Source: Pseudomonadota bacterium (GTDB lineage: Bacteria; Desulfobacterota; Desulfovibrionia; Desulfovibrionales; Desulfovibrionaceae). From it: a stretch of 8,039 bases of DNA. The position numbers were made by a program, and so were the translations under genes. The notes beneath the pieces are model-generated. The model had not been told where the DNA came from, did no database searches, and was given only the letters and a program-made list of their open reading frames with translations. Numbering within the stretch: the first letter of the stretch is position 1; every line of letters begins with the position of its first letter. Location of the stretch: assembly GCA_023453335.1 (NCBI GenBank), contig JAEXTU010000042.1:1-8039 (forward strand), given 5' to 3'. Shown here piece after piece: positions 1 to 6,776 of the stretch.

Positions 1-852
1 GGGTACGCCGGCAGATCCAACCAGTGCAGTTTCGGCACCACCGGCGGAACCGGTCTCTTCCCGACCAAGATTGGATTGGAATTTGACGTGGCCCAGAGCG
101 TGTCGGGCAACACGGACATGCATGATCCCGTTTCCGGCACGGCCTACGCGCATGCCGCCATCGACTCATGGAACGGCACCGACCCCGAGAAAAAGAACAC
201 CGGGGCCTACCAAGGAACGTTTGAAACCAAGCATTCGATTGCGACCTCCGGCAACAACGGAGATAACTTCGCATTGATCTACGGCACGGACCAGAATCCC
301 CACGCCGGACAATGCTTCGACGCCACCAACTTCGACACGAGCCACGAGCAATACACCGGCTTTTCCACCGCCAACTACGACGCCGGTCCGGACAACAACT
401 CCGCTCAATACGACAACACTCGAGGGGTCATGTGGAACAACTCCACCCTGCAATGGTTGACCACCGGGGGCACCTTGTACCTGCGGGTGGAGATCACCCC
501 GCAGACCTACACCCAGGGAAGCACTGGGACCTGCAACGCCTCTTCGGGCACGGAGTACGCCGTCAGAATGTGGGTTTCCGGCAACAACACCAACGCTGAT
601 GGCGCAGGAACCGCATTCAACGATTTATCGACCAACTACACCGACTACAGAGATCTCGCGACCACCACCGGGACTTCGACGAAACGCTACCAAAACTCCA
701 CCTATTACGTCACAAGTCGAGTCAAGCTGCCACTTGCCAGCGGCAATGTGGCCCTGTCCGATGCATTTAAGCATTACTTTTATGGCTGGACCTACGGCCA
801 GAGCGCTGCATCCAATGTGCAGATCTCCGATTTCGGCATCAAGCTTCCCTAG
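1..852 (+). CDS. Lectin-like (concanavalin A-like fold) surface or secreted protein, 5'-truncated by window edge
   Basis: The frame is open from base 1 to a TAG at 850-852, giving 283 visible residues. The true start lies upstream, so signal peptide and N-terminal domains cannot be judged. I see features reminiscent of L-type lectins: an early strand with GLEFDV (visible residues about 26-31), a central WNNSTLQW stretch followed by a strand LYLRVEI, and a C-terminal block with FYGWTYGQ then VQISDFGIKLP, like the closing strands of a concanavalin A-like sandwich. The protein is rich in Asn, Thr, Ser, Gly and Tyr, as expected for an exported beta-sandwich. Three cysteines are visible (residues 9, 105, 178). 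The gene ends 24 nt before a prepilin-like gene on the same strand, so the two are probably co-transcribed, and this could be a pilus- or pseudopilus-associated adhesin. It uses codons such as TTA (625-627) and TCA (166-168) that the qrc genes avoid. The fold call is from pattern recognition only, and no ligand can be named. Confidence 0.6.
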   Translation, partial: GYAGRSNQCSFGTTGGTGLFPTKIGLEFDVAQSVSGNTDMHDPVSGTAYAHAAIDSWNGTDPEKKNTGAYQGTFETKHSIATSGNNGDNFALIYGTDQNPHAGQCFDATNFDTSHEQYTGFSTANYDAGPDNNSAQYDNTRGVMWNNSTLQWLTTGGTLYLRVEITPQTYTQGSTGTCNASSGTEYAVRMWVSGNNTNADGAGTAFNDLSTNYTDYRDLATTTGTSTKRYQNSTYYVTSRVKLPLASGNVALSDAFKHYFYGWTYGQSAASNVQISDFGIKLP

Positions 853-876
853 CCGGGGCTTCAGGAGACGCGCATC

Positions 877-1455
877 GTGAAACGAGAACCGATCAACCTT
901 GCAGACCGCTCATCACGCCGTGGCTTCAGCTTGGTGCAGATGGCCGGGCTGCTCATGGTCGTTGGAGTCATCATCTCCACGGTCGTCCCGGCCCTGATGA
1001 GCCGCATTCAGAAGGACAAGGCCCAACTCGGCCTCCAGACCATCCGCTCGGTTCGTGATGAAATTATCGGGTTCGCCATCACCAATTCGACGCATTACCT
1101 GCCGCAAACCCTCAGTTCCCTTTCCGTGTCCACCGACCCGTGGGGCAATTCCTGGAAGTACATCGTCGCCCACAACAACGCCACGGGCACCTCCCTCTCG
1201 GCCAGCGACGTCAGCTCCGCCACGCACACGGACCTGCAGGTCAAGGACCGCAGCATCCAGACCGTATCCGACGTGGCCTTCATCATCATCAGCTACGGAC
1301 CGAACCTCCTCATGGACGCCAACTACGACGGCCTCGTGTATCCCGGCAACACCGGGACCGTGACCCTCTACTCCCCTGGGCAGCGCTATACCAACGGGAC
1401 CAATGACGACCAGGTGGAGATCGTCACCCTTTCCTATCTGAAGAGCAAACTCTAG
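877..1455 (+). CDS. Type IV prepilin / GspG-like pseudopilin with atypical Gln at mature position 5
   Basis: 192 residues from a GTG start. The start is supported by AGGAG at 863-867 with a 9-nt spacer. Residues 1-16 form a basic class III leader ending RRG, followed by FSLVQ and a hydrophobic helix (about 17-40) with Pro at mature position 22, as in type IV pilins and pseudopilins. A prepilin peptidase should cut after Gly16 and methylate Phe17. Mature position 5, nearly always Glu in major pilins, is Gln21 here. After the helix come TDPWGNSWKY (about 87-96), the hallmark of GspG-type major pseudopilins, and a C-terminal Asp/Asn-rich stretch (MDANYDG, then NDDQVE) that resembles the GspG calcium-binding region. 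No other secretion or pilus assembly genes are visible. The protein is likely an inner-membrane-anchored subunit of a pilus or pseudopilus. Whether it is a minor (tip) subunit is inference. The upstream lectin-like gene is probably in the same transcript. Codons 12-13 are both TCA, which is rare in the neighbouring genes. Confidence 0.8.
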   Translation: MKREPINLADRSSRRGFSLVQMAGLLMVVGVIISTVVPALMSRIQKDKAQLGLQTIRSVRDEIIGFAITNSTHYLPQTLSSLSVSTDPWGNSWKYIVAHNNATGTSLSASDVSSATHTDLQVKDRSIQTVSDVAFIIISYGPNLLMDANYDGLVYPGNTGTVTLYSPGQRYTNGTNDDQVEIVTLSYLKSKL

Positions 1456-1491
1456 CCTTCGTTTTCTTTCAGGCCAGCCTGGCGGGGGGAC

Positions 1492-1518
1492 CACCTCCAC
1501 GATGTGTCCCGTGGAGTG
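1492..1518 (+). other. Stem-loop downstream of the pilin-like gene
   Basis: CTCCACG (1495-1501) pairs perfectly with CGTGGAG (1510-1516) across an 8-base loop. Two further pairs (1492-1493 with 1517-1518) form if C1494 bulges out. It lies about 40 nt after the pilin-like stop codon. No T-run follows, so it is not a standard intrinsic terminator. It may protect a 3' end or act with Rho. The rest of 1519-1688 shows no recognisable gene, only a GGGCGCGCCC palindrome at 1560-1569. Confidence 0.3.
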
Positions 1519-1688
1519 CGGGCCATCCGCGCTCGCCCGCATGCTCCGCCCTCCCTTATGGGCGCGCCCGTGCCGCCGCATGACCAGCCTTACTGCCTGG
1601 AGTCCTCCGTTCACCCGAACGGCCTGACCTCCCCTGCTGACTGCACACTGCCGTCTCGGCGAACCCGCACGGCCCGTGAGCGGCCATG

Positions 1689-1720
1689 AAAAAGCCCCCG
1701 GCCGCGGACGGCCGGGGGCT
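1689..1720 (-). terminator. Intrinsic terminator of the qrc operon
   Basis: A perfect 12-bp inverted repeat (1693-1704 with 1709-1720, AGCCCCCGGCCG arm, 4-base loop) is followed on the minus strand by five T residues (plus-strand A-run 1689-1693). It begins 24 nt after the qrcD stop codon, as expected for the end of the operon. Read on the plus strand there is no T-run after the hairpin, so intrinsic termination should be one-directional. Confidence 0.9.
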
Positions 1721-1744
1721 GGCGAAGAGACGGGTCTCGGGAGG

Positions 1745-3046
1745 CTACGCCGCGTCAGGGGCCGGTTCGGGCGTGACGGGCGCGGCCATCTTGCCGGCCG
1801 GGGGCGCCGACTGGGTGGCGTTCAGTGCCCGCTCCTGGGGGAACACCGGCAGGTACCGGTAGGCCAGGGAGAGGACCAGGAAGCCGTAGGCGATGATGCC
1901 GATGCTGGGGCCCCACTCCGCCCAGTTGGGCGCGTAGGTGAACCAGGGGTCGAAGGGCAGCACCGGCGCGGCCAGGCCCTGCACGGTGAAGACGTAGCGG
2001 TTGATGGTGATGCCGGTGCAGTCCAGCAGGGCGGCGATGTAGAACAGGATCGGGGTGTTGCGCAGCTTGGGCGTCATGAAGATGAGCACCGGAATCACGC
2101 CGCACACGCCGATCTCGGCCCACAGCAGCCACTTGCCGTAGATGGTCTGGTAGAACAACTGGTCGAAGGTCAGGCCCTCGCGGGGCAGGAGGTCCATGGC
2201 CCACGCGTAGGTGTCGATGATCTTGAAGAAGGTGTAGATGGTCAGCATGGTCCCGGCGATCTTGCCCATGAGGGACTTGACCGACCAGTCCACCAGCTTC
2301 TTGCCGGTGAGGATCTCCATGAGCTTGACCACCAGCACCGAGAAGGCCGGGCCGGAGCCCACGGCCGAGAGCACGAACAGGAAGAAGGTCCAGGGCCAGA
2401 TGAAGAAGCCCTCGCGCATCACGTAGGGGCGGGCGAAGAGCACGCCGTACATGCCGCCCAGGGAGCCCTGGTGGAAGGTGGACAGGAACGCGCCCAGGCC
2501 GGCGATGAGCGGCATGACCACGTGCAGGTTGTGCGCGAAGTAGTGGATGAAGGGCACCTTGTTCAGCTGCTTCTGCTCCAGGATGATGGGCAGGAACTCG
2601 ATGATCAGGACCATCAAGTAGCAGGTGATGCACCACATCACTTCGGTGAGCATCGAATGCACGTTGGAGTGCCAGAAGCCGAACCAGGAGCGCAGCGGCT
2701 GGCCCACGTCCAGGGCGAGGATGAGCATGGCGCCGGAGTAGCAGATGAAGCCCACGATGACCGTGAGGTTCACAATCTTCTCCAACTCCTTGATGTCCAG
2801 GATGTACTTGAGCAGGCCGGTGAAGAACGCACCCGCGCCCAGGGCGATGACGGCCAGGTCGAAGGTGATCCACAGGCCGAAGCCGAAGTAGTTGTCCAGC
2901 GCGGTGACGCCCAGGGCGTCGGTGATGAGCACCCGGTACGCCGCGTACAGGGCGAAGGCCAGGAAGAGGCTGATGAAGCCCAGCCAGGCCAGGAACTTGC
3001 CGAACGAACAGCGCTCGGCTCCCTCAGGGAACAGTGCCTTATCCAT
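1745..3046 (-). CDS. qrcD: Menaquinone reductase integral membrane subunit QrcD (NrfD family)
   Basis: 433 residues from ATG at 3046, with GGAGGAGG at 3053-3060 and a 6-nt spacer; the stop is TAG. This is the membrane subunit of Qrc, where menaquinone is reduced. It belongs to the NrfD/PsrC/ActC family of polytopic subunits without bound cofactors. About ten hydrophobic segments are visible, roughly at residues 17-39, 55-80, 93-112, 133-153, 174-190, 215-243, 260-280, 303-324, 332-347 and 380-398. Family-like loops include VGQPLRSWFGFWHSNVHS (about 114-131) and FHQGSLGG (191-198), the latter close to the HybB/ActC version. Charged residues inside or next to helices (for example D63, E135, E150, H169, D278) could serve quinone or proton transfer, but this is inference. 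The C-terminal 25 residues are an Ala/Pro-rich tail. It is the last gene of the operon, 15 nt after qrcC, and is followed by a strong terminator. The gene order and partners make the identification firm. Confidence 0.95.
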   Translation of the reverse strand: MDKALFPEGAERCSFGKFLAWLGFISLFLAFALYAAYRVLITDALGVTALDNYFGFGLWITFDLAVIALGAGAFFTGLLKYILDIKELEKIVNLTVIVGFICYSGAMLILALDVGQPLRSWFGFWHSNVHSMLTEVMWCITCYLMVLIIEFLPIILEQKQLNKVPFIHYFAHNLHVVMPLIAGLGAFLSTFHQGSLGGMYGVLFARPYVMREGFFIWPWTFFLFVLSAVGSGPAFSVLVVKLMEILTGKKLVDWSVKSLMGKIAGTMLTIYTFFKIIDTYAWAMDLLPREGLTFDQLFYQTIYGKWLLWAEIGVCGVIPVLIFMTPKLRNTPILFYIAALLDCTGITINRYVFTVQGLAAPVLPFDPWFTYAPNWAEWGPSIGIIAYGFLVLSLAYRYLPVFPQERALNATQSAPPAGKMAAPVTPEPAPDAA

Positions 3047-3061
3047 GGGTTGCCTCCTCCC

Positions 3062-3937
3062 TTACTCTTTGCCGTGCCCGGCCGAACCCTCGGCCGCCGC
3101 AGGGGCGCCGTGGGCCGCACCGGCCGCCGCACCATGCCCGCCCCCGTGCCCAACCGCGCCGTAGCGGTGGCTGGGGGCGTTCAGGGCCTCGCCGTCCAGG
3201 TAGTTGTCGCCCAGGCGGCGCACCCACTCCCGCTTGCTGATGTAGTAGACCTGGGGGTCGGTGCCCAGGCGCTCCAGCAGCCGGTACGCGTTGGGGTCGT
3301 GTTTGAGCTTGTAGACCGTGTGCTCCGGGTTGTTCAGGTCGCCGAAGTGCAGGGCGCCGGTGGGGCAGGCCTCCACGCAGGCCGGGATGTAGGCATCCTC
3401 GGCCAGGTGGTTGGGATCACCGCCCGAAACCCGGGCCTTGTCCTTGGCGTACATGAACTTGTGATGGCAGAAGGAGCACTTCTCCACCACGCCGCGGGGG
3501 CGGCAGGAGGTGTTGGGGGTGATGAGCTTCTTGGCCTCGGGGGTCCACTTGGGATCGTACCAGTTGCACACCCGGGCATGGTAGGGGCAGGACGCCATGC
3601 AGTACCGGCAGCCGAAGCAGCGCGGGTAGATCTGGCTCACGATGCCGCCTTCCTCGTTCTTGTCCGTGGCGATGACCGGGCAGACCGACACGCAGGAAGG
3701 CTTGCCGCACTGCATGCAGGGCCGGGGCAGGAACGCCGCCTCGGGCTTGCCGCCCGGGGCCTTGGACAGGTCGTAGATGAAGATCCAGTTCAGCGAGCGG
3801 AACCGGTCGGTCGGGTCCTGCCCGGGGGGGATGTTGTTCTCTTTCTGGCAGGCCGAGACGCACACACCGCAGCCGGTGCATTTATCAACGTCGATGACCA
3901 TGCCCCATCTGACGCGGAAATCGAGTGCTTCAGACAT
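3062..3937 (-). CDS. qrcC: Menaquinone reductase iron-sulfur subunit QrcC
   Basis: 291 residues from ATG at 3937, with GAGGG at 3946-3950 and an 8-nt spacer; the stop is TAA. It is a four-cluster ferredoxin-like electron-transfer subunit of the CISM type (like DmsB, NrfC and the ActB C-terminal domain). Four cysteine groups are visible: C20-x2-C23-x2-C26-x3-C30, C74-x2-C77-x4-C82-x3-C86, C107-x2-C110-x2-C113-x3-C117, and C154-x2-C157-x29-C187-x3-C191. That is 16 ligands in all, plus non-motif C124 and C145. The protein has no signal peptide of its own. By analogy with other CISM complexes it would be exported folded with the Tat-signal partner QrcB. It relays electrons between QrcB/QrcA and QrcD. 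The C-terminal 32 residues (260-291) are a Gly/Ala tail containing four His, outside the ferredoxin core and perhaps lineage-specific. The gene lies 21 nt after qrcB and 15 nt before qrcD. Confidence 0.95.
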   Translation of the reverse strand: MSEALDFRVRWGMVIDVDKCTGCGVCVSACQKENNIPPGQDPTDRFRSLNWIFIYDLSKAPGGKPEAAFLPRPCMQCGKPSCVSVCPVIATDKNEEGGIVSQIYPRCFGCRYCMASCPYHARVCNWYDPKWTPEAKKLITPNTSCRPRGVVEKCSFCHHKFMYAKDKARVSGGDPNHLAEDAYIPACVEACPTGALHFGDLNNPEHTVYKLKHDPNAYRLLERLGTDPQVYYISKREWVRRLGDNYLDGEALNAPSHRYGAVGHGGGHGAAAGAAHGAPAAAEGSAGHGKE

Positions 3938-3958
3938 ATCTGCTTCCCTCTCTTCGCG

Positions 3959-6007
3959 TTAGGCGACGTTCACCCGGGAGCCGGTCCAGACGGACAGGCC
4001 CGACCCGGGTTCAGCAGCCACGGACAGGAGCGTGTGGGCGTTGCCGCCGGCGGTCTGGCCGAAGGCGCTGCGACCCAGGCCCAGGGGGGTGGCCACCACG
4101 CCGGTCATCACCTTCTCGGAGATGAGCACCCGGCCCGCCATCTCGCCCTCGGGGCCGGCCAGGCGCACGTCGGCGTTCTGGCGCAGGCCGCAGGCGGCGG
4201 CGGTGCGGGCGCTCATCTGGACCACCGAATCGCCCGAGGCCAGTTCCGCGGTGCTCACCGCATTCAGGCCCATAAGCGGGGCCACAGTGGCCGAGCCCAG
4301 GGCCAGGCGGGCCTGCGGGGCCAGGGCCAGGCGGAAGCCGTCCAGACCCGCGCTCACATGGTCCGTAGCGGCCGGGACCAGGGAGAGGCCGGACTGGGCC
4401 ACCAGGCCGGAGGCGGTCCAGGCGTCGCCCTTCTTCAGGGCGGACAGCCCGGCACCCAGGGCCACGGCCTTGGCCTCCACCACCTCACGCATGCTGCCGA
4501 AGCCCAGGCCCAGGCCCAGGGAATCGGCCAGGGCCAGGACCACGTCGCCGGCATGGCGGCAGTCGTAGGCCGGATTCTTCACCACCGGCGCGTTCAGGCT
4601 GTAGATGGCCTGGCCCGCGCCGTAGGGGGTGTACACGTCGTCGTACCGCTCCAGGGTGGAGGCGGCGGGGAGCACCAGATCGGCCAGGGCCGCGGTTTCG
4701 TCCAGGAAGGTGGACATGGCCACGGTGAAGCCGGCCTTCTGCACGGCCTTGGCCATGGCCGCGGTGCGCGGCAGGGCGTAGGCCGGGTTGGCGTCGTAGA
4801 CCAGGAGCATGCCCGGGGTCTGGCGGCCCTCGGCCACGGAGGCGAGGTAGCCCACCAGGTCGCCCTGGTACATGGCCTGGCGTCCGGGAGCGCCGGGCAC
4901 CACCGCGGGGGCCTCGGCAATGGCGCGCGCACCGCCCGGCCGGTTGAAGTTGCCGAGCAGCAGGTTCACGGCCAAGCCGGCGGCCACGGTCTTGGCCCCG
5001 GCGCCGGCGCCGAACTCGGAGCCGGTGATGACCAGGGGCCGGCGGGCCGCGGCCAGCTCGCGGGCGATCTGGCGCAGGTCGCGCTCGGACACGCCGGTCT
5101 CGCGCTCCACCCGGGCCGGGGTGAACTCGGCCGAGGCGATGCGGGAGAACTCGGCGAAGTCGCGGGTAGCCACGCTGGCCCCGGCCGCGATCAGGCAGCG
5201 GGCCAGGCCCATGGCCAGGACGCCGGCCGCGCCGGGCTTGGCCTGCACGTAGGCGTCGCACACCGTGGCCGTGGAGCCGAGCACCGGGCCGGCGTACACG
5301 TACTTGGCGGTGCTGCGGCCGCCGGTGGGATGGGCCGCGGCAAAGGCCTTGGCGTTGCGCACCGAGGTGCCCCAGGACTCCAGGGCCTCGGCGCCCAGGA
5401 TGAGCACGTAGTCGCTGTTCTCGATGTCGTAGCCCAGGCGGCCGTTCATGCCCATCATCTGGGAGGCCTTGGCCGCGCTGGCGGCCTCGCCCGGGGCCAT
5501 GAAGAACTGGCCGCCGGCCTTGCCGGCGAAGGCGGCGAGCACTTCGCTCACGGTGCCGGTGTCGTCGCCGCTGACCACGGCCAGGCTGTTCTTGGCCGCC
5601 GCGGCCTTGTCCTTAAGGAGGGCCATGGCCTCGGACCAGGTGGTCGGGACCAGGGCGCCGTTCCTGCGGACCAGGGGAGTCTTGACCCGGTTGGGATCGT
5701 GCAGGGCCTGAACCTCGTTGGCGGCGATGGCGGAGAGGCCGCCGCGGCTCAGGGGATGGTCGGGGTTGCCCACGACCTGGCAGGGCCGGCCGTCGTAGGA
5801 GACCACGCGGATGCCCGCCCCGCCCGGATCCATCTTGCTGGCCACCTTGGAGAAGAACACGGAGCGCTTGGGCACCGTGGGGGTCCATCTCCAGTTCTGC
5901 GACCAGATCGAGGCGTCGTCGGTGATTTTATAGGGGATGGGAGTCAGGCCCAGGCCAACGACTCCGCCCGCCAGGAACGTCAGGAAAGCTCTTCTGTCGA
6001 GTCCCAT
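3959..6007 (-). CDS. qrcB: Menaquinone reductase molybdopterin-oxidoreductase-like subunit QrcB (no metal ligands)
   Basis: 682 residues from ATG at 6007; I chose this start because AGAGG at 6016-6020 sits 8 nt upstream. An in-frame GTG at 6016 would overlap that ribosome-binding site and add only three residues. The N-terminus, MGLDRRAFLTFLAGG, is a twin-arginine signal with a hydrophobic stretch, so the protein is exported folded to the periplasm and may stay anchored. The sequence follows the DMSO-reductase/molybdopterin oxidoreductase family: VGNPDHPLSRGG and LHDPNRVKTPL near the N-terminus, YDANPAY in the middle, the ETAALADLVLPA block, then a C-terminal domain like the dinucleotide-binding domain. 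There are only five cysteines and no N-terminal CxxCxxxC cluster motif. This fits the published finding that D. vulgaris Qrc contains no molybdenum. It is therefore probably a structural or relay subunit between the QrcA hemes and QrcC, not a catalytic molybdoenzyme. Composition is very GC-rich and Ala-rich. Confidence 0.95.
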   Translation of the reverse strand: MGLDRRAFLTFLAGGVVGLGLTPIPYKITDDASIWSQNWRWTPTVPKRSVFFSKVASKMDPGGAGIRVVSYDGRPCQVVGNPDHPLSRGGLSAIAANEVQALHDPNRVKTPLVRRNGALVPTTWSEAMALLKDKAAAAKNSLAVVSGDDTGTVSEVLAAFAGKAGGQFFMAPGEAASAAKASQMMGMNGRLGYDIENSDYVLILGAEALESWGTSVRNAKAFAAAHPTGGRSTAKYVYAGPVLGSTATVCDAYVQAKPGAAGVLAMGLARCLIAAGASVATRDFAEFSRIASAEFTPARVERETGVSERDLRQIARELAAARRPLVITGSEFGAGAGAKTVAAGLAVNLLLGNFNRPGGARAIAEAPAVVPGAPGRQAMYQGDLVGYLASVAEGRQTPGMLLVYDANPAYALPRTAAMAKAVQKAGFTVAMSTFLDETAALADLVLPAASTLERYDDVYTPYGAGQAIYSLNAPVVKNPAYDCRHAGDVVLALADSLGLGLGFGSMREVVEAKAVALGAGLSALKKGDAWTASGLVAQSGLSLVPAATDHVSAGLDGFRLALAPQARLALGSATVAPLMGLNAVSTAELASGDSVVQMSARTAAACGLRQNADVRLAGPEGEMAGRVLISEKVMTGVVATPLGLGRSAFGQTAGGNAHTLLSVAAEPGSGLSVWTGSRVNVA

Positions 6008-6022
6008 GTACGCCACCTCTCT

Positions 6023-6598
6023 TTAGCGATGACAGACGTAGCAGGCGTTGCTGACACCCTTCTCGGCGTGGCAGCGTTCGCATCTGTACATCTTCATGGT
6101 TCCGGTATCGTTGAGCATCTTGTGGTCCAACTGGGTGTACCCGGTGAGCTTGTTCCGGTACAGAACAGGCGGGGTGTCATTCTTTTCCATGGGCGGATGG
6201 CAGGCCGTGCAGTCCGTGCCCTTGTGCGCGGCATGGGAGAAGAACACGTTGTCCGGCTGGAACTGGTACACGAGCCAGTCCACCTCCTTCTCCTTGGCGA
6301 CATACTCCTCCACGAACTTCTTCTCGTCCGGGTCGGAGCCCAGCACGTCCGAGTGGCATTCGGCGCACTTGGCCGTAGTCGGCAGCCCATTGTAGGAGCC
6401 GTCTTCATTGAAAGTGTGGCAGTCTTCGCAGGCTATGCCCTGGTCCCCGGCGTGGACCGTGTGGCTGAACCGGATGGGCTGCTGCTGCGCGCTAAAGAGC
6501 GCATGCGGGAACACCCACCACCCCACGAAGAGCATCGCGATGAACCCCAAGAAGAAGGGCAATGCTCCGCCGCTGCTCGCAGAAGATTTGTTCGCCAT
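6023..6598 (-). CDS. qrcA: Menaquinone reductase multiheme cytochrome c subunit QrcA
   Basis: 191 residues from ATG at 6598; the stop is TAA, 15 nt before qrcB. Residues about 13-35 are a single hydrophobic segment, best read as an uncleaved membrane anchor with the rest in the periplasm. Five CxxCH heme c motifs are visible: C57-C60-H61, C78-C81-H82, C130-C133-H134, C173-C176-H177 and C186-C189-H190, the last at the very C-terminus. FSHTVHAG (44-51) and FSHAAHKG (119-126) supply the usual distal His of c3/c7-type hemes, and H159 is another candidate. QrcA takes electrons from type I cytochrome c3 and passes them into the complex. An in-frame ATG at 6610 would add MARV. I prefer 6598 because AAAGGA about 11 nt upstream could act as a ribosome-binding site, while the site before 6610 is poor; neither is strong. 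All ten cysteines are used by these five motifs. Confidence 0.93.
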   Translation of the reverse strand: MANKSSASSGGALPFFLGFIAMLFVGWWVFPHALFSAQQQPIRFSHTVHAGDQGIACEDCHTFNEDGSYNGLPTTAKCAECHSDVLGSDPDEKKFVEEYVAKEKEVDWLVYQFQPDNVFFSHAAHKGTDCTACHPPMEKNDTPPVLYRNKLTGYTQLDHKMLNDTGTMKMYRCERCHAEKGVSNACYVCHR

Positions 6599-6630
6599 AA
6601 CCCTCGCCATCCTTTGGAAGATTTGTTCCA

Positions 6631-6645
6631 GCCGGAGAATCCGGC
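6631..6645 (-). other. Hairpin in the presumed qrcA leader
   Basis: GCCGGA (6631-6636) and TCCGGC (6640-6645) form a perfect 6-bp stem with a 3-base loop, starting 32 nt upstream of the qrcA ATG. There is no T-run, so it is not a terminator. It could influence leader stability or translation, or be a small operator. It could also be chance in GC-rich DNA. Confidence 0.35.
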
Positions 6646-6764
6646 ATCCCCCTGCCTCAGGTCGCGCCCGAGCGCGGCCCACGGGTACAGCACTCCCGTT
6701 GCGCCGCGCCGCGACGATGACCCGGCCCCCGGAGGGGCGACTCCCTTGTTAAAAATTTCCCGTG

Positions 6765-6776
6765 AGGACCAGTCCT
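6765..6776. promoter_or_regulatory. AGGAC-CA-GTCCT dyad near the qrc transcription start
   Basis: A 12-base interrupted palindrome (5-bp arms, 2-base centre) overlaps the end of the candidate minus-strand -10 element and the expected start point. That is a position where a repressor would act. No regulator family is assigned. Confidence 0.3.

Noticed and set aside
1560..1569. GGGCGCGCCC perfect palindrome
   Set aside because: A short G/C-only palindrome is expected by chance in this composition and nothing adjacent suggests a site.
913..1614. 233-codon minus-strand frame opposite the pilin-like gene
   Set aside because: It is an antisense shadow; the plus-strand gene has a clear prepilin signal, a GspG motif and a good ribosome-binding site.
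1504..1689. 61-codon plus-strand frame between the pilin-like gene and the qrc terminator
   Set aside because: It has no ribosome-binding site, a Pro/Arg-rich translation without motifs, and ends in the qrc terminator A-run.
6014..6016. Alternative GTG start of qrcB, three codons upstream
   Set aside because: The GTG overlaps the ribosome-binding site that is correctly spaced for the ATG at 6007.
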